A DNA stretch of 64,000 nt from Sulfuritalea sp. (GCA_016716965.1 JADJUP010000013.1:1-64000), one strand, 5' to 3'. Counted from the first letter of the stretch, positions 7,418-17,142 are shown. Translations and numbers: made by a program. Notes: generated by a model from the sequence alone, not told the origin.

Positions 7418-7537
7418 CTTGTCCGGGGCGTTCCCGGCCAAAATCCACACGTTCGGCGCCGATAGGGTGGCTTGTCGCAGCAACGCGGCGGCAAGCAGCA
7501 CGGCCGGACGGAGGTTCAACCCAATCGGAGATAGTCC
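7418..7537 (+). promoter_or_regulatory. structured 5' leader of rpsB, candidate S2 autoregulatory site
   Basis: The leader can close on itself through GTCCGG (7421-7426) and CCGGAC (7504-7509). It contains a 9-bp hairpin, GCTTGTCGC (7470-7478) with GCGGCAAGC (7488-7496), one pair being G-U, and a 9-base loop. In enterobacteria S2 represses its own mRNA by binding the rpsB leader. Whether this fold is homologous is unknown; only the potential structure is seen here. Confidence 0.4.
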
Positions 7538-8287
7538 ATGAGCACTACCATGCGCCAGATGCTGGAGGCCGGCGTTCACTTCGGCCACCAGACCCGTTTC
7601 TGGAACCCCAAGATGGCACCGTTCATCTTTGGTCATCGCAACAAGATCCACATCATCAACCTCGAAAAGACGCTGACCAAGTACCAGGAGGCGATGGCCT
7701 TCGTGCGCAAGATGGCGGCCAAGAAGGGCACCATCCTGTTCGTCAGCACCAAGCGCCAGGCGCGCGAGATCATCGCCGAGGAAGCCCAGCGTTGCGGCAT
7801 GCCTTACGTCGATGACCGCTGGCTGGGCGGCATGATGACCAACTTCAAGACGCTCAAGCTTTCCGTCAAGCGGCTGAAGGACCTCGAAGCCGCCACGGCC
7901 GAAGGCAACTTCGAGAAGTTGTCGAAGAAGGAAGCCCTGACGCTGCAGCGCGAAATGGACAAGCTGCGGAAGTCCATCGGCGGCATCAAGGACATGGGCG
8001 GCCTGCCCGACGCGATCTTCATCATCGACGTCGGCTACCACAAGATCGCCATCACCGAAGCCGGCAAGCTGGGCATCCCGGTGATCGGCGTGGTCGACAC
8101 CAACCACTCCCCGGAAGGCGTCAGCTACGTGATCCCGGGCAATGACGACTCCTCCGGCGCGATCCGCCTGTACGCCCGCGGCGTGGCCGATGCCATCCTC
8201 GAAGGCAAGAACCAGGGGATCAATGAAGTGGTGCAGCAGCTGGCCGGCGACGACGAGTTCGTCGAGGTCAACGACGCCGCGGAGTAA
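7538..8287 (+). CDS. rpsB: 30S ribosomal protein S2
   Basis: A 249-residue ribosomal protein of the small subunit, starting STTMRQMLEAGVHFGHQTRFWNPKM, with the S2 signatures RWLGGMMTNFKT and DTNHSPEGVSYVIPGNDD. Length is standard. ATG 7538 follows a GGAG Shine-Dalgarno about 8 bases upstream. It is the first gene of the rightward cluster and is followed by tsf after 95 bases, the universal rpsB-tsf pair. Confidence 0.98.
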   Translation: MSTTMRQMLEAGVHFGHQTRFWNPKMAPFIFGHRNKIHIINLEKTLTKYQEAMAFVRKMAAKKGTILFVSTKRQAREIIAEEAQRCGMPYVDDRWLGGMMTNFKTLKLSVKRLKDLEAATAEGNFEKLSKKEALTLQREMDKLRKSIGGIKDMGGLPDAIFIIDVGYHKIAITEAGKLGIPVIGVVDTNHSPEGVSYVIPGNDDSSGAIRLYARGVADAILEGKNQGINEVVQQLAGDDEFVEVNDAAE

Positions 8288-8382
8288 GGTCGGGAAGCGC
8301 GGGTGCAGCGTGGCGGGCCTGGCCCTGCCGCGTTCCGCCCGTGCCCTTGCAGTGAATGGCAATTGATTCTGGAGTGACGAGA

Positions 8383-9282
8383 ATGGCGGAAATTACCGCA
8401 AGCATGGTGAAGGAACTGCGCGAGAAGACCGACGCGCCGATGATGGAATGCAAGAAGGCGCTGACGGAAGCCGCCGGCGACATGGCGAAAGCCGAGGAAA
8501 TCCTGCGCGTCAAGCTCGGCAACAAGGCCAGCAAGGCAGCGACCCGCGTCGCGGCGGAAGGCGTTGTCGCGATCCACATGAGCGCCGACGGCAAGCTGGG
8601 CAGCATCTTCGAAATCAACAGCGAGACAGACTTCGTCGCCAAGAACGACGAGTTCCTCAAGCTGGCGGCAGATTGCGCGCAACTGGTGGCGGAAAAGAAT
8701 CCGGCCGACGTCGCAGCGCTTTCCGCGTTGCCGCTGGGCGGCGGCACGGTCGAGTCAACCCGGGCTGCGCTGGTGGGCAAGATCGGCGAGAACATGAGCA
8801 TCCGCCGCTTCGTGCGCGTCGCGGCCAAGGGCAAGCTGGCGTCCTACATCCACGGCGGTTCCAAGATCGGCGTGCTGGTCGACGTGGTCGGCGGAGATGA
8901 TCAGCTGGCCAAGGACCTGGCGATGCACATCGCGGCGTCGAAGCCGAAGTCGCTGGATTCCAGCGGCGTGCCGGCGGAACTGCTGGACATGGAACGCCGC
9001 ATCGCGATCGAGAAGGCGCGCGAAGCCGGCAAGCCGGAAGCGATGCTGGAGAAAATCGCCGAGGGCACGGTGCAGAAGTACCTCAAGGACGTGACCCTGC
9101 TCGGCCAGGTCTTCGTCAAGGCCGAGGACGGCAAGCAGACCATCGAGCAGCTGCTGAAGGCGAAGGGCGCATCGGTCGCCAGCTTCACGCTGTTCATCGT
9201 CGGCGAAGGCATCGAGAAGAAGGTCAATGACTTCGCCGCCGAGGTGGCTGCGCAAGCCGCTGCGGCAGCAGGCAACAAGTAA
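8383..9282 (+). CDS. tsf: translation elongation factor Ts
   Basis: A 299-residue guanine-nucleotide exchange factor for EF-Tu. The N-terminal UBA-like region (AEITASMVKELREKTDAPMM) and the signature SETDFVAKNDEF in the core domain are clear. ATG 8383 is chosen over an in-frame upstream ATG at 8356 because GGAG lies 9 bases before it and the protein then begins at the conserved AEITA. It lies between rpsB and pyrH, the usual order, and is probably co-transcribed with rpsB. Confidence 0.98.
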   Translation: MAEITASMVKELREKTDAPMMECKKALTEAAGDMAKAEEILRVKLGNKASKAATRVAAEGVVAIHMSADGKLGSIFEINSETDFVAKNDEFLKLAADCAQLVAEKNPADVAALSALPLGGGTVESTRAALVGKIGENMSIRRFVRVAAKGKLASYIHGGSKIGVLVDVVGGDDQLAKDLAMHIAASKPKSLDSSGVPAELLDMERRIAIEKAREAGKPEAMLEKIAEGTVQKYLKDVTLLGQVFVKAEDGKQTIEQLLKAKGASVASFTLFIVGEGIEKKVNDFAAEVAAQAAAAAGNK

Positions 9283-9295
9283 GGTCCTGCAAGCC

Positions 9296-10024
9296 ATGGT
9301 TGTGCCGAAGTTCCGCCGCATCCTGCTCAAGCTGTCGGGCGAGGCGCTGATGGGTGATGATGCCTACGGCATCAACACCGCGATGCTGGCCGGCATCGTG
9401 GCGGAAATCAAGGCGGTCACCGATCTCGGCGTCGAAGTCGGCGTCGTGATCGGCGGCGGCAACATCTTTCGCGGCATTGCTGGCACGGCGACCGGAATGG
9501 ATCGCGCCACGGCCGACTACATGGGCATGCTGGCGACGGTGATGAACGCCATGGCGCTGTCGGATGCGATGCGCCAGGCCGGGATCAATGCCCGCGTTCA
9601 GTCGGCACTGAACATCGAGCAGGTGGTCGAGCCCTACATCCGCGGCAAGGCCATCCGCTACCTGGAAGAAGGCAAGGTGGTGATTTTTGGCGCCGGCACC
9701 GGCAATCCCTTCTTCACCACCGATACCGCCGCCGCTTTGCGCGGCTCCGAGATCGGTGCCGAAATCGTGCTGAAGGCGACCAAGGTCGACGGAATCTACA
9801 CCGCCGATCCGAAGAAGGACCCTGCGGCCACGCGCTTCGCCCGCATCAGCTTCGACGAGGCGATCAGCCGCAACCTGGCTGTGATGGATGCCACCGCATT
9901 CGCGCTGTGCCGCGACCAGAAGCTGCCGATCAACGTGTTTTCGATCTTCAAGACCGGCGCGCTGAAGCGCGTGGTGATGGGCGAGGACGAGGGCACCCTG
10001 GTTCACGTTTTGGAGGGCTCATGA
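9296..10024 (+). CDS. pyrH: UMP kinase
   Basis: A 242-residue bacterial-type UMP kinase (amino-acid-kinase fold) making UDP for pyrimidine nucleotides. Motifs: RILLKLSGEAL at the N-terminus (phosphate binding), VIGGGNIFRG, GTGNPFFTTDTAAALRG and KVDGIYTADPKKDP. ATG 9296 gives the normal N-terminus; a longer in-frame opening from 9227 overlaps tsf and is not used. Its TGA overlaps the ATG of frr (ATGA), implying translational coupling. Confidence 0.97.
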   Translation: MVVPKFRRILLKLSGEALMGDDAYGINTAMLAGIVAEIKAVTDLGVEVGVVIGGGNIFRGIAGTATGMDRATADYMGMLATVMNAMALSDAMRQAGINARVQSALNIEQVVEPYIRGKAIRYLEEGKVVIFGAGTGNPFFTTDTAAALRGSEIGAEIVLKATKVDGIYTADPKKDPAATRFARISFDEAISRNLAVMDATAFALCRDQKLPINVFSIFKTGALKRVVMGEDEGTLVHVLEGS

Positions 10025-10578
10025 TTCCCGAACTGAAAAAGACTTCCGAACACAAGATGCAAAAGAGCCTGGAGGCCCTCAAGGCCGACCTGGCAAAGGT
10101 ACGCACCGGGCGAGCACATACCGGCATCCTCGACCATGTGATGGTCGACTACTACGGTTCGCCGGTGGCGATCACGCAGGTTGCCAACGTGACCCTGATC
10201 GATGCCCGCACGATCGGTGTCCAGCCGTGGGAAAAGCCCATGGTTGCCAAGGTGGAAAAGGCGATTCGCGATTCCGACCTGGGCCTCAACCCATCCAGCC
10301 AGGGGGAGATCATCCGCGTGCCGATGCCGGCACTGACCGAAGAGCGGCGGCGCGACCTGATCAAGGTGATCAAGCACGAGGGCGAGAACGCCAAGGTGGC
10401 GATCCGCAACCTGCGCCGCGATGCGATCGCCCACCTGAAGGATGCGCTGAAGAAGAAGGAAATCTCCGAGGACGACGAGCGTCGCGCCCTCGATGACATG
10501 CAAAGGCTGACCGATCGCTACGTTGCGGAAGTCGACCGCTCGCTGGCGGACAAAGAGAAGGACTTGATGGCAATCTGA
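10021..10578 (+). CDS. frr: ribosome recycling factor
   Basis: A 185-residue protein that, with EF-G, splits post-termination ribosomes. It begins MIPELKKTSEHKMQKSLEALK and contains the family signatures KVRTGRAH and VPMPALTEERRRDLIKVIKHEGENAKVAIRNLRRDA (given here only to locate it; residues about 100-136). The length is that of E. coli RRF. ATG 10021 overlaps the pyrH stop by four bases. A 106-base gap separates it from uppS, where a weak internal promoter could lie. Confidence 0.97.
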   Translation: MIPELKKTSEHKMQKSLEALKADLAKVRTGRAHTGILDHVMVDYYGSPVAITQVANVTLIDARTIGVQPWEKPMVAKVEKAIRDSDLGLNPSSQGEIIRVPMPALTEERRRDLIKVIKHEGENAKVAIRNLRRDAIAHLKDALKKKEISEDDERRALDDMQRLTDRYVAEVDRSLADKEKDLMAI

Positions 10579-10684
10579 GGACGGGCGACCGGAAACGTGA
10601 ACCATTGCGACGGGTGCCGTCGGGATTTCGGGTTCAGGTTGCCTGCTTCCAGTTCGCAGTCTTCTGTCTTCTGAAAGGCGCGCC

Positions 10685-11497
10685 ATGGCAGGAAAATTCA
10701 CCAGCTCGACGCAGGCGATTCCGGAAACAGGCACGGTTCCGCGCCATATCGCGATCATCATGGACGGCAACGGCCGCTGGGCGAAGAAGCGCTTCATGCC
10801 GCGCGTCGCCGGTCACAAGCGCGGCGTCGAAACCGTGCGGGCGATGGTCAAGGCCTGCATCGCGCGCGGCGTCGACTACCTGACCCTGTTTGCCTTCTCC
10901 TCCGAAAACTGGCGGCGGCCGGTGGAGGAAGTGTCCTTCCTCATGAACCTGTTTGTCAGCGCCCTGCAGAACGAAATCAGCAAGCTGCACGCCAATGGCG
11001 TCCGGCTCAAGGTGGTGGGGGACCTGTCGGCCTTCGAGCCGCGGCTGATCGCGCTGATCCGCGAGGGTGAGGCGAAGACCGCCAACAATACCCGGCTGAC
11101 GCTGACCATCGCCGCCAACTATGGCGGGCGCTGGGACATCCTGCAGGCCATGAACCAGCTCGCGCTGGCGCACCCGGAAAAGGCCGGCGCCTTCGGCGAA
11201 GCCGACCTGGCACCACACCTGGTGATGGCCTACGCTCCGGAACCGGACCTGTTCATCCGCACCGGCGGCGAGAAGCGCATCAGCAACTTCCTGCTCTGGC
11301 AGCTGGCGTACAGCGAACTGCACTTCACCGATACGCTCTGGCCGGATTTCGATGATGCCGCGCTCGATCTCGCGATCTCGTCCTATTGCCAGCGTGAACG
11401 CCGTTTCGGACGCACCAGCGAACAGCTCACCGGGCAGATGCCCGCCGTATCGCCAGCGCCGACTATCGAGTCGTCCACCAGCCGCCGCGATGCTTAG
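10685..11497 (+). CDS. uppS: undecaprenyl diphosphate synthase (cis-prenyltransferase)
   Basis: A 270-residue cytoplasmic enzyme that elongates farnesyl diphosphate to the C55 carrier for peptidoglycan and O-antigen. The catalytic Asp is in IIMDGNGRWAKKR (near residue 27), followed by GHKRGVE, FAFSSENWRRP and the C-terminal RTGGEKRISNFLLWQ. The protein has an unusual tail of about 20 residues that is encoded partly by a copy of the dispersed 21-bp repeat (11444-11464). It overlaps cdsA by eight bases. Confidence 0.96.
   Translation: MAGKFTSSTQAIPETGTVPRHIAIIMDGNGRWAKKRFMPRVAGHKRGVETVRAMVKACIARGVDYLTLFAFSSENWRRPVEEVSFLMNLFVSALQNEISKLHANGVRLKVVGDLSAFEPRLIALIREGEAKTANNTRLTLTIAANYGGRWDILQAMNQLALAHPEKAGAFGEADLAPHLVMAYAPEPDLFIRTGGEKRISNFLLWQLAYSELHFTDTLWPDFDDAALDLAISSYCQRERRFGRTSEQLTGQMPAVSPAPTIESSTSRRDA
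11444..11464 (+). repeat. dispersed 21-bp repeat, copy 3 (inside the uppS 3' end)
   Basis: Reads GCCGTATCGCC then AGCGCCGACT, one base from copy 1, and encodes part of the non-conserved UppS tail (AVSPAPT). This suggests repeat insertion into a tolerant C-terminus. Confidence 0.5.
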
Positions 11498-12293
11498 GAC
11501 GCGGGTCATCACCGCGCTGCTGCTGGTCGCGGGCCTTGGGCTGGTCCTTTTCGCGCTGCCGCCGCTGGCGGCGGTGCTCGCCTTCGCCGCGATCGCCGCG
11601 CTGGCAGCATGGGAGTGGGGCGGACTGATGGGGCAGGCCCAGCCGGCGCGCTACATGTATGCCTTCGTGCTGCTGCTGTTCTGCTGGCAGCTCACGGTAG
11701 CGGCACCCGAACTGGTCCCGGTGCTGCTCGGCATTTCGGCAGCCTTCTGGATTTTCGTCGTGCCGCTGTGGTTCCGCTACAAGTGGACCCTGGCCGGCAA
11801 CGACTTCTTCGGCTACCTGCTCGGCGCGCTGGTGATCCTGCCGACCTGGGCGGCGATGGTGGCCCTGCACGCGGTGGATACCTGGCTGATGCTGGCGGCC
11901 ATGGCGCTGGTCTGGGTCGCCGACATCACCGCCTACTTTTCCGGCCGCGCCTTCGGCCGCCACAAGCTGGCGCCGACCATCAGCCCGGGCAAGACCTGGG
12001 AGGGCGTTGCCGGCGCCGTGGTTGGCGTCCTGGCCTACGGTGGCATCGTGTTCTCGTTCACGCCGCTGGCGGGAAAGTTGCCGCTGTCCGTCCCCGTTAT
12101 CGTGGCGATGCTCGTCCTGCTCACCGCGGTCAGCGTGATGGGCGACCTGTTCGAATCCCTGCTCAAGCGCCAGGCCGGCATCAAGGACAGCAGCAACCTG
12201 CTGCCCGGTCACGGCGGCGTGCTCGACCGCATCGATGCGCTGACCTCCACACTGCCGCTGGCGGCATTGATCCTGCATTTCGTGCGCTCATGA
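11490..12293 (+). CDS. cdsA: phosphatidate cytidylyltransferase
   Basis: A 267-residue inner-membrane enzyme making CDP-diacylglycerol from phosphatidate and CTP, the branch point of phospholipid synthesis. It has about eight hydrophobic segments and the CdsA signature near the C-terminus, LKRQAGIKDSSNLLPGHGG then VLDRIDA. ATG 11490 (MLRTRVITALLL) is chosen because it gives the normal short N-terminus; it overlaps uppS by 8 bases, and its TGA overlaps the dxr ATG. Confidence 0.96.
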   Translation: MLRTRVITALLLVAGLGLVLFALPPLAAVLAFAAIAALAAWEWGGLMGQAQPARYMYAFVLLLFCWQLTVAAPELVPVLLGISAAFWIFVVPLWFRYKWTLAGNDFFGYLLGALVILPTWAAMVALHAVDTWLMLAAMALVWVADITAYFSGRAFGRHKLAPTISPGKTWEGVAGAVVGVLAYGGIVFSFTPLAGKLPLSVPVIVAMLVLLTAVSVMGDLFESLLKRQAGIKDSSNLLPGHGGVLDRIDALTSTLPLAALILHFVRS

Positions 12294-13477
12294 GACTGAC
12301 GATACTCGGCGCAACCGGTTCGATCGGCGTAAGCACCCTCGATGTCGTCGCACGCCATCCGGACCGTTTCCAGGTGCTTGCCCTGACCGGACACAGCCAG
12401 GTAGACCTGCTCGCCGCGCAGTGCAAGCAGTTTCGCCCCTCCTATGCGGTGGTCGGCAGCGCAACCGACGCCCAGCGCCTCGCAGGACTGCTGCGCGCAG
12501 AGGGGCTGCGCACCGAGGTTCTGCACGGCGCCGAGGCGCTGGTCCGGGTCGCCGCCCTGCCCGAGGTCGATGCGGTGATGGCTGCCATCGTCGGCGCCGC
12601 CGGCCTGCCGCCGACGCTCGCCGCGGCTCGCGCCGGCAAGCGCGTGCTGCTGGCCAACAAGGAGGCGCTGGTGATGGCTGGCGCGGTATTCATGGCCGAC
12701 GCACAGCGCGCCGGTGCGCTGCTGCTGCCGATCGACAGCGAACACAACGCGGTGTTCCAGTCCATGCCCCATGATTACGCAGGCAAGATGGCGCGATCCG
12801 GGGTGCGACGCATCCTGCTCACGGCATCTGGCGGTCCCTTCCGCACCGCGTCGCAGGAGATCCTCGCGCAGGTCACCCCGGAACAGGCGGTTGCCCATCC
12901 CAACTGGGTCATGGGCCGCAAGATATCGGTCGACTCGGCGACCATGATGAACAAGGGTCTCGAAGTGATCGAGGCGCACTGGCTGTTCAATGCGCCGGCG
13001 GAGAAGATAGAGGTCGTCATCCACCCGCAGAGCGTGATTCATTCCCTGGTCGATTACGAGGACGGTTCCGTCCTCGCCCAACTGGGTAATCCCGACATGC
13101 GCACGCCAATCGCAAACGCGCTGGCGTGGCCCGAACGGATCGACTCGGGGGTGGCGCCGCTCGACCTGTTCGCAGTCGGCCAGCTAAATTTCGAACGGCC
13201 CGACATGCGGCGTTTCCCCTGCCTAGAACTGGCCTATCGCGCCCTGAAGGCGGAAGGCAACTCGGCGGCCGTGCTCAATGCCGCCAATGAAGTTGCCGTG
13301 GCGGCCTTCCTTGAGCGCCGCCTGTCCTTCCTCGGCATCGCCGGGCTCATCGCGGCGACGCTTGACGCCGTGCCGCAGGGGGCGCTGCCCGATCTCGATG
13401 CGGTGCTCGAGGCGGATCGGCAGGCGCGAGTCGCGGCGCAGGGGATCCTCGCCCGCATGCAGTCCGCATCGACATGA
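12290..13477 (+). CDS. dxr: 1-deoxy-D-xylulose 5-phosphate reductoisomerase
   Basis: A 395-residue enzyme of the MEP isoprenoid pathway, converting DXP to MEP with NADPH. The N-terminal Rossmann motif LTILGATGSIGVSTLDV, the substrate loop LLPIDSEHNAVFQ with metal-binding Asp and Glu, the SASGG-like loop TASGGPF, and HPNWVMGRKISVDSATMMNKG are all present. Its ATG 12290 overlaps the cdsA stop. It supplies precursors to the neighbouring uppS, a common linkage. Confidence 0.97.
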   Translation: MRLTILGATGSIGVSTLDVVARHPDRFQVLALTGHSQVDLLAAQCKQFRPSYAVVGSATDAQRLAGLLRAEGLRTEVLHGAEALVRVAALPEVDAVMAAIVGAAGLPPTLAAARAGKRVLLANKEALVMAGAVFMADAQRAGALLLPIDSEHNAVFQSMPHDYAGKMARSGVRRILLTASGGPFRTASQEILAQVTPEQAVAHPNWVMGRKISVDSATMMNKGLEVIEAHWLFNAPAEKIEVVIHPQSVIHSLVDYEDGSVLAQLGNPDMRTPIANALAWPERIDSGVAPLDLFAVGQLNFERPDMRRFPCLELAYRALKAEGNSAAVLNAANEVAVAAFLERRLSFLGIAGLIAATLDAVPQGALPDLDAVLEADRQARVAAQGILARMQSAST

Positions 13478-14847
13478 GCCCGCAAGACCTGGCGTGGTAC
13501 GTCGGCGCTTTCCTGCTGGCGCTGGCGGTGTTGGTGGTGGTGCACGAGATGGGGCATTACCTCGTGGCGCGCGCCTGCAACGTCAAGGTACTGCGCTTTG
13601 CCTTCGGCTTCGGCAAGGTGATCTGGATGCGCCGCGCCGGCCGCGATGGCACCGAATGGGCGGTTTCGGTGTTTCCGCTGGGCGGCTACGTCAAGATGCT
13701 GGACGAACGCGAGGCGCCGGTCGCTGCGGATGAGTTGCACCGCGCCTTCAACCGGCAATCGGTGGGTCGGCGCAGCCTGATCGTCGCGGCCGGTCCGGCA
13801 GCGAACTTCCTGCTGGCGATCGTGCTCTACTGGTTTCTCTTCATGCACGGCGTGACCGAACTCAAGCCGCGCCTGGGCCAACCGCCGGCCGGCACACCGG
13901 CGGCGATGGCCGGCATTGCCGAAGGCATGACGGTGCGCGCGGTGAATGGACAGGCGATCGCCACCTGGCAGGAACTGCGCTGGGAATCGATGCGGCAGGC
14001 GCTGGACAAGCAGGCGCTGCAAATCGAAACGATTAATGCGCAGCGCGAAATCGGCGTGTTTCGCATCGCAATGGATCGCTTCGATCTCGACGAACTGGAA
14101 CGTGATCCGCTGCACTTGCTCGGTCTGGTGCTGTACCGGCCCCGCCTGCCGGCGGTGGTGGGCCGCGTGCTGCCCGGATCGGCGGCCGCCGAAGCGGGCT
14201 TTCGTGCCGAAGACCGGGTGCTGTCGATCGATGGCAAGGCCATCGAACACTGGGGCGAACTGGCTGCGACGGCCGGGGCTGCGGCGGGGCGCCAATTGCA
14301 TTTCCTGATCGAACGGGATGGCGCGCGAATCGAGTTTCCGGCGACGCCGCGCCTGTCGGAGGAAGCTGGCCGCAAATTGGGACGGCTGGGGCTGTCGGCA
14401 AAGGAGGGCAGCGGTGAAGCCTTCGAAATGACTACCGTGGTCAGCTATGGACCGCTCGACTCCATGACACGCTCGCTGAACCAGACCTGGGATACCTCGA
14501 TCCTCAGCCTGCGCATGATGGGGCGGATGCTGACCGGCGAATTGTCATGGAAGAATCTTTCCGGGCCGGTCACCATCGCCGATTATGCGGGCCAGTCGGC
14601 ACGGCTTGGCCCCGGCTACTATCTGCGCTTTCTGGCCCTGATCAGCATCAGTCTTGGCGTGCTCAACCTGTTGCCGGTGCCTGTTCTGGACGGGGGGCAT
14701 TTGATGTATTATCTCGTCGAATTTCTTAAGGGTGGCCCCGTCTCGGAACGGGCTCTGGAAATTGGCCAACAGATCGGTTTTGCCTTGCTGGCGCTGCTGA
14801 TGGCTTTTGCCTTCTACAACGATATAACCCGTCTCGTCTCCGGCTAA
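13474..14847 (+). CDS. rseP: site-2 zinc metalloprotease RseP
   Basis: A 457-residue inner-membrane protease that performs the second cut of anti-sigma factor RseA in the sigma-E envelope-stress pathway and clears signal-peptide remnants. The zinc motif HEMGH is at residues 24-28 in the first membrane segment. Two PDZ-like domains follow (about residues 110-290), and the C-terminal LDGGH motif supplies the third ligand. It overlaps dxr by 4 bases and precedes bamA, the standard envelope-biogenesis order. Confidence 0.96.
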   Translation: MSPQDLAWYVGAFLLALAVLVVVHEMGHYLVARACNVKVLRFAFGFGKVIWMRRAGRDGTEWAVSVFPLGGYVKMLDEREAPVAADELHRAFNRQSVGRRSLIVAAGPAANFLLAIVLYWFLFMHGVTELKPRLGQPPAGTPAAMAGIAEGMTVRAVNGQAIATWQELRWESMRQALDKQALQIETINAQREIGVFRIAMDRFDLDELERDPLHLLGLVLYRPRLPAVVGRVLPGSAAAEAGFRAEDRVLSIDGKAIEHWGELAATAGAAAGRQLHFLIERDGARIEFPATPRLSEEAGRKLGRLGLSAKEGSGEAFEMTTVVSYGPLDSMTRSLNQTWDTSILSLRMMGRMLTGELSWKNLSGPVTIADYAGQSARLGPGYYLRFLALISISLGVLNLLPVPVLDGGHLMYYLVEFLKGGPVSERALEIGQQIGFALLALLMAFAFYNDITRLVSG

Positions 14848-14862
14848 CCTTCTTCCAAACCA

Positions 14863-17142
14863 ATGAACAAAAAACTGCTCGCCGGTCTGATCTCCGCATT
14901 GCTGGCGCACGCCGCCCATGCCTTCGATCCGTTCCAGATCAAGGATATCCGGGTCGAAGGGATTCAGCGCACCGAAGCAGGCACCGTGTTCTCCTACCTG
15001 CCGGTCAAGGTCGGTGACACCATGAACGACGAGAAGGCGGCGGCGGCGATCAAGGCCCTGTTCGCCACCGGCTTCTTCAAGGACGTGCGGCTCGAAATTG
15101 ACGGACAGGTGCTGGTGGTGGTCCTCGAGGAGCGCCCGGCGATTGCCTCGCTCGAGTTCACCGGCCTCAAGGCGTTCAAGCCGGAAGATCTGAAGAAATC
15201 CCTGCGTGACGTCGGCCTTGCCGAGTCGCGAATTTTCGATCGCGCCGTGGTCGAGCGTGCGGAACAGGAACTCAAGCGGCAATATCTGGCCCAGGGCCAC
15301 TATGCCGTACAGGTGACGACGACCATCACGCCGCTGGAGCGCAACCGGGTCGGTGTCAACTTTTCCGTCAATGAAGGCGACATCGCCAAGATCAAGCAGA
15401 TCAACATCATCGGTGCCGGCGCCGTATCGGAAGCCGACCTGCTCGACTTGATGGTGCTGCGTACGTCGGGTTGGCTGACCTGGTACACCAAGAACGACCA
15501 GTATTCGAAGCAGAAGCTGTCCGGCGACCTGGAAACGCTGCGCTCTTATTACCTCGATCGTGGCTTCCTCGAATTCAACATCGATTCGACGCAAGTCTCG
15601 ATTTCGCCGGACAAGCAGGACATCTACATCACCATCAACCTGACCGAGGGCGAACGTTATACGGTCTCTTCGGTCAAGCTCGCGGGCCAGTTGCTGTTGC
15701 CGGAGGAGGAACTGACCAAGCTGGTGCAGGTCACGCCGGGCGAGGTGTTTTCGCGCGAGAAGATGGCCGACACCACCAAGGCAATCAGCGAGCGCCTCGG
15801 CAACGAAGGCTATGCCTTCGCCAACGTCAATGCCGCACCGGAGCTGAACAAGGAAAAACGCCAGGTGGCGTTCACCGTGTTCATCGATCCGGGTCGCCGG
15901 GTCTATGTTCGTCGCATCAACGTGTCGGGCAACACGCGTTCACGCGACGAGGTGATCCGCCGCGAGATGCGCCAGGTCGAAGGCGCCTGGTACGACGGCG
16001 AGAAGATCAACAAGTCGCGCACCCGCGTCGATCGCCTGGGTTACTTCGACGAAGTCACGGTCGAGACGCCGGCTGTCGCCGGCGCCACCGACCAGGTCGA
16101 CATGGAGGTCAAGGTCAAGGAGAAGCCGACCGGGAACATCATGCTTGGTGCAGGCTTTTCCAGCGCGGAAAAGTTCACCCTGTCCGGCTCGGTGCAGCAG
16201 CAGAACCTGTTTGGCAGCGGCAAGCATATCGGCGTCCAGATCAGCACCAGCAAGTCGAACAAGGTCTATTCCCTTTCACACACCGATCCCTACTTCACGG
16301 TCGATGGCGTCAGCCAGGGTTTCGACATCTACACCCGCAAGACCGACACGAGCACCCTTGCCGTCGGCAGCTTCGGGTCCGACTCGGCCGGTGGCGGCGT
16401 GCGCTGGGGGCTTCCGATCGGCGAGGACGACTACCTCAACGTCGGCCTGTCGATCGATCGAACCACACTCAAGACCGATATCAACAGCCCGTTGCGCTAT
16501 CAGAACTACGTGACCACCTTCGGCGCCAAGAGCAACACGCTGCTCACCACGCTGGGCTGGCAGAAGGATGGCCGCGACAGCCTGCTGGTGACGACCAAGG
16601 GCTCCCTGCGCCGCGCCGTGCTCGAAGTGTCTTTGCCGGGCAGCACGGCAACCTACGTTCGCGCGACCTACCAGCACCAGCACTTCTTTCCCCTCGACCG
16701 CAGGCTGACTCTGGCGCTCAACGGTGAAGTCGGTGTCGCCAAATCCTACGGCAACAAGGACCTGCCGTTCTTCAAGAACTTCTATGCGGGAGGCATCGGT
16801 TCGGTGCGCGGATTTGATTCCGGGTCCCTGGGCCCGGTGGATACCGCGATCAACGAAGCGATCGGCGGCGACAAGCGCCTGATCGGCAACGCCGAACTTC
16901 TGTTTCCGGTTCCCGGCATGGGTCGCGACAATTCGATGCGCCTGTCGGTGTTCATGGACGCGGGCAACGTCTGGGGCTATGACAGCAAGTTCAGCCTCGG
17001 CAGCTTGCGTTACAGCGGGGGCGTTGCATTGGCCTGGAATTCGCCGATGGGCCCGCTCAAATTCTCTTACGCCAATCCGTTCAACAAGAAGCCCGAAGAC
17101 AAAGTGCAGCGTTTGCAGTTCCAGATGGGCTCGGTCTTCTGA
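14863..17142 (+). CDS. bamA: outer-membrane protein assembly factor BamA
   Basis: A 759-residue outer-membrane protein that inserts beta-barrel proteins. It has a signal peptide (MNKKLLAGLISALLAHAAHA), five POTRA repeats over about residues 20-420, and a C-terminal 16-strand barrel with the conserved VRGF-type lid motif (GSVRGFDSGSLGP) and a terminal Phe (FQMGSVF). It begins 15 bases after rseP and is followed by skp, so barrel assembly factor and periplasmic chaperone are co-expressed. Confidence 0.97.
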   Translation: MNKKLLAGLISALLAHAAHAFDPFQIKDIRVEGIQRTEAGTVFSYLPVKVGDTMNDEKAAAAIKALFATGFFKDVRLEIDGQVLVVVLEERPAIASLEFTGLKAFKPEDLKKSLRDVGLAESRIFDRAVVERAEQELKRQYLAQGHYAVQVTTTITPLERNRVGVNFSVNEGDIAKIKQINIIGAGAVSEADLLDLMVLRTSGWLTWYTKNDQYSKQKLSGDLETLRSYYLDRGFLEFNIDSTQVSISPDKQDIYITINLTEGERYTVSSVKLAGQLLLPEEELTKLVQVTPGEVFSREKMADTTKAISERLGNEGYAFANVNAAPELNKEKRQVAFTVFIDPGRRVYVRRINVSGNTRSRDEVIRREMRQVEGAWYDGEKINKSRTRVDRLGYFDEVTVETPAVAGATDQVDMEVKVKEKPTGNIMLGAGFSSAEKFTLSGSVQQQNLFGSGKHIGVQISTSKSNKVYSLSHTDPYFTVDGVSQGFDIYTRKTDTSTLAVGSFGSDSAGGGVRWGLPIGEDDYLNVGLSIDRTTLKTDINSPLRYQNYVTTFGAKSNTLLTTLGWQKDGRDSLLVTTKGSLRRAVLEVSLPGSTATYVRATYQHQHFFPLDRRLTLALNGEVGVAKSYGNKDLPFFKNFYAGGIGSVRGFDSGSLGPVDTAINEAIGGDKRLIGNAELLFPVPGMGRDNSMRLSVFMDAGNVWGYDSKFSLGSLRYSGGVALAWNSPMGPLKFSYANPFNKKPEDKVQRLQFQMGSVF

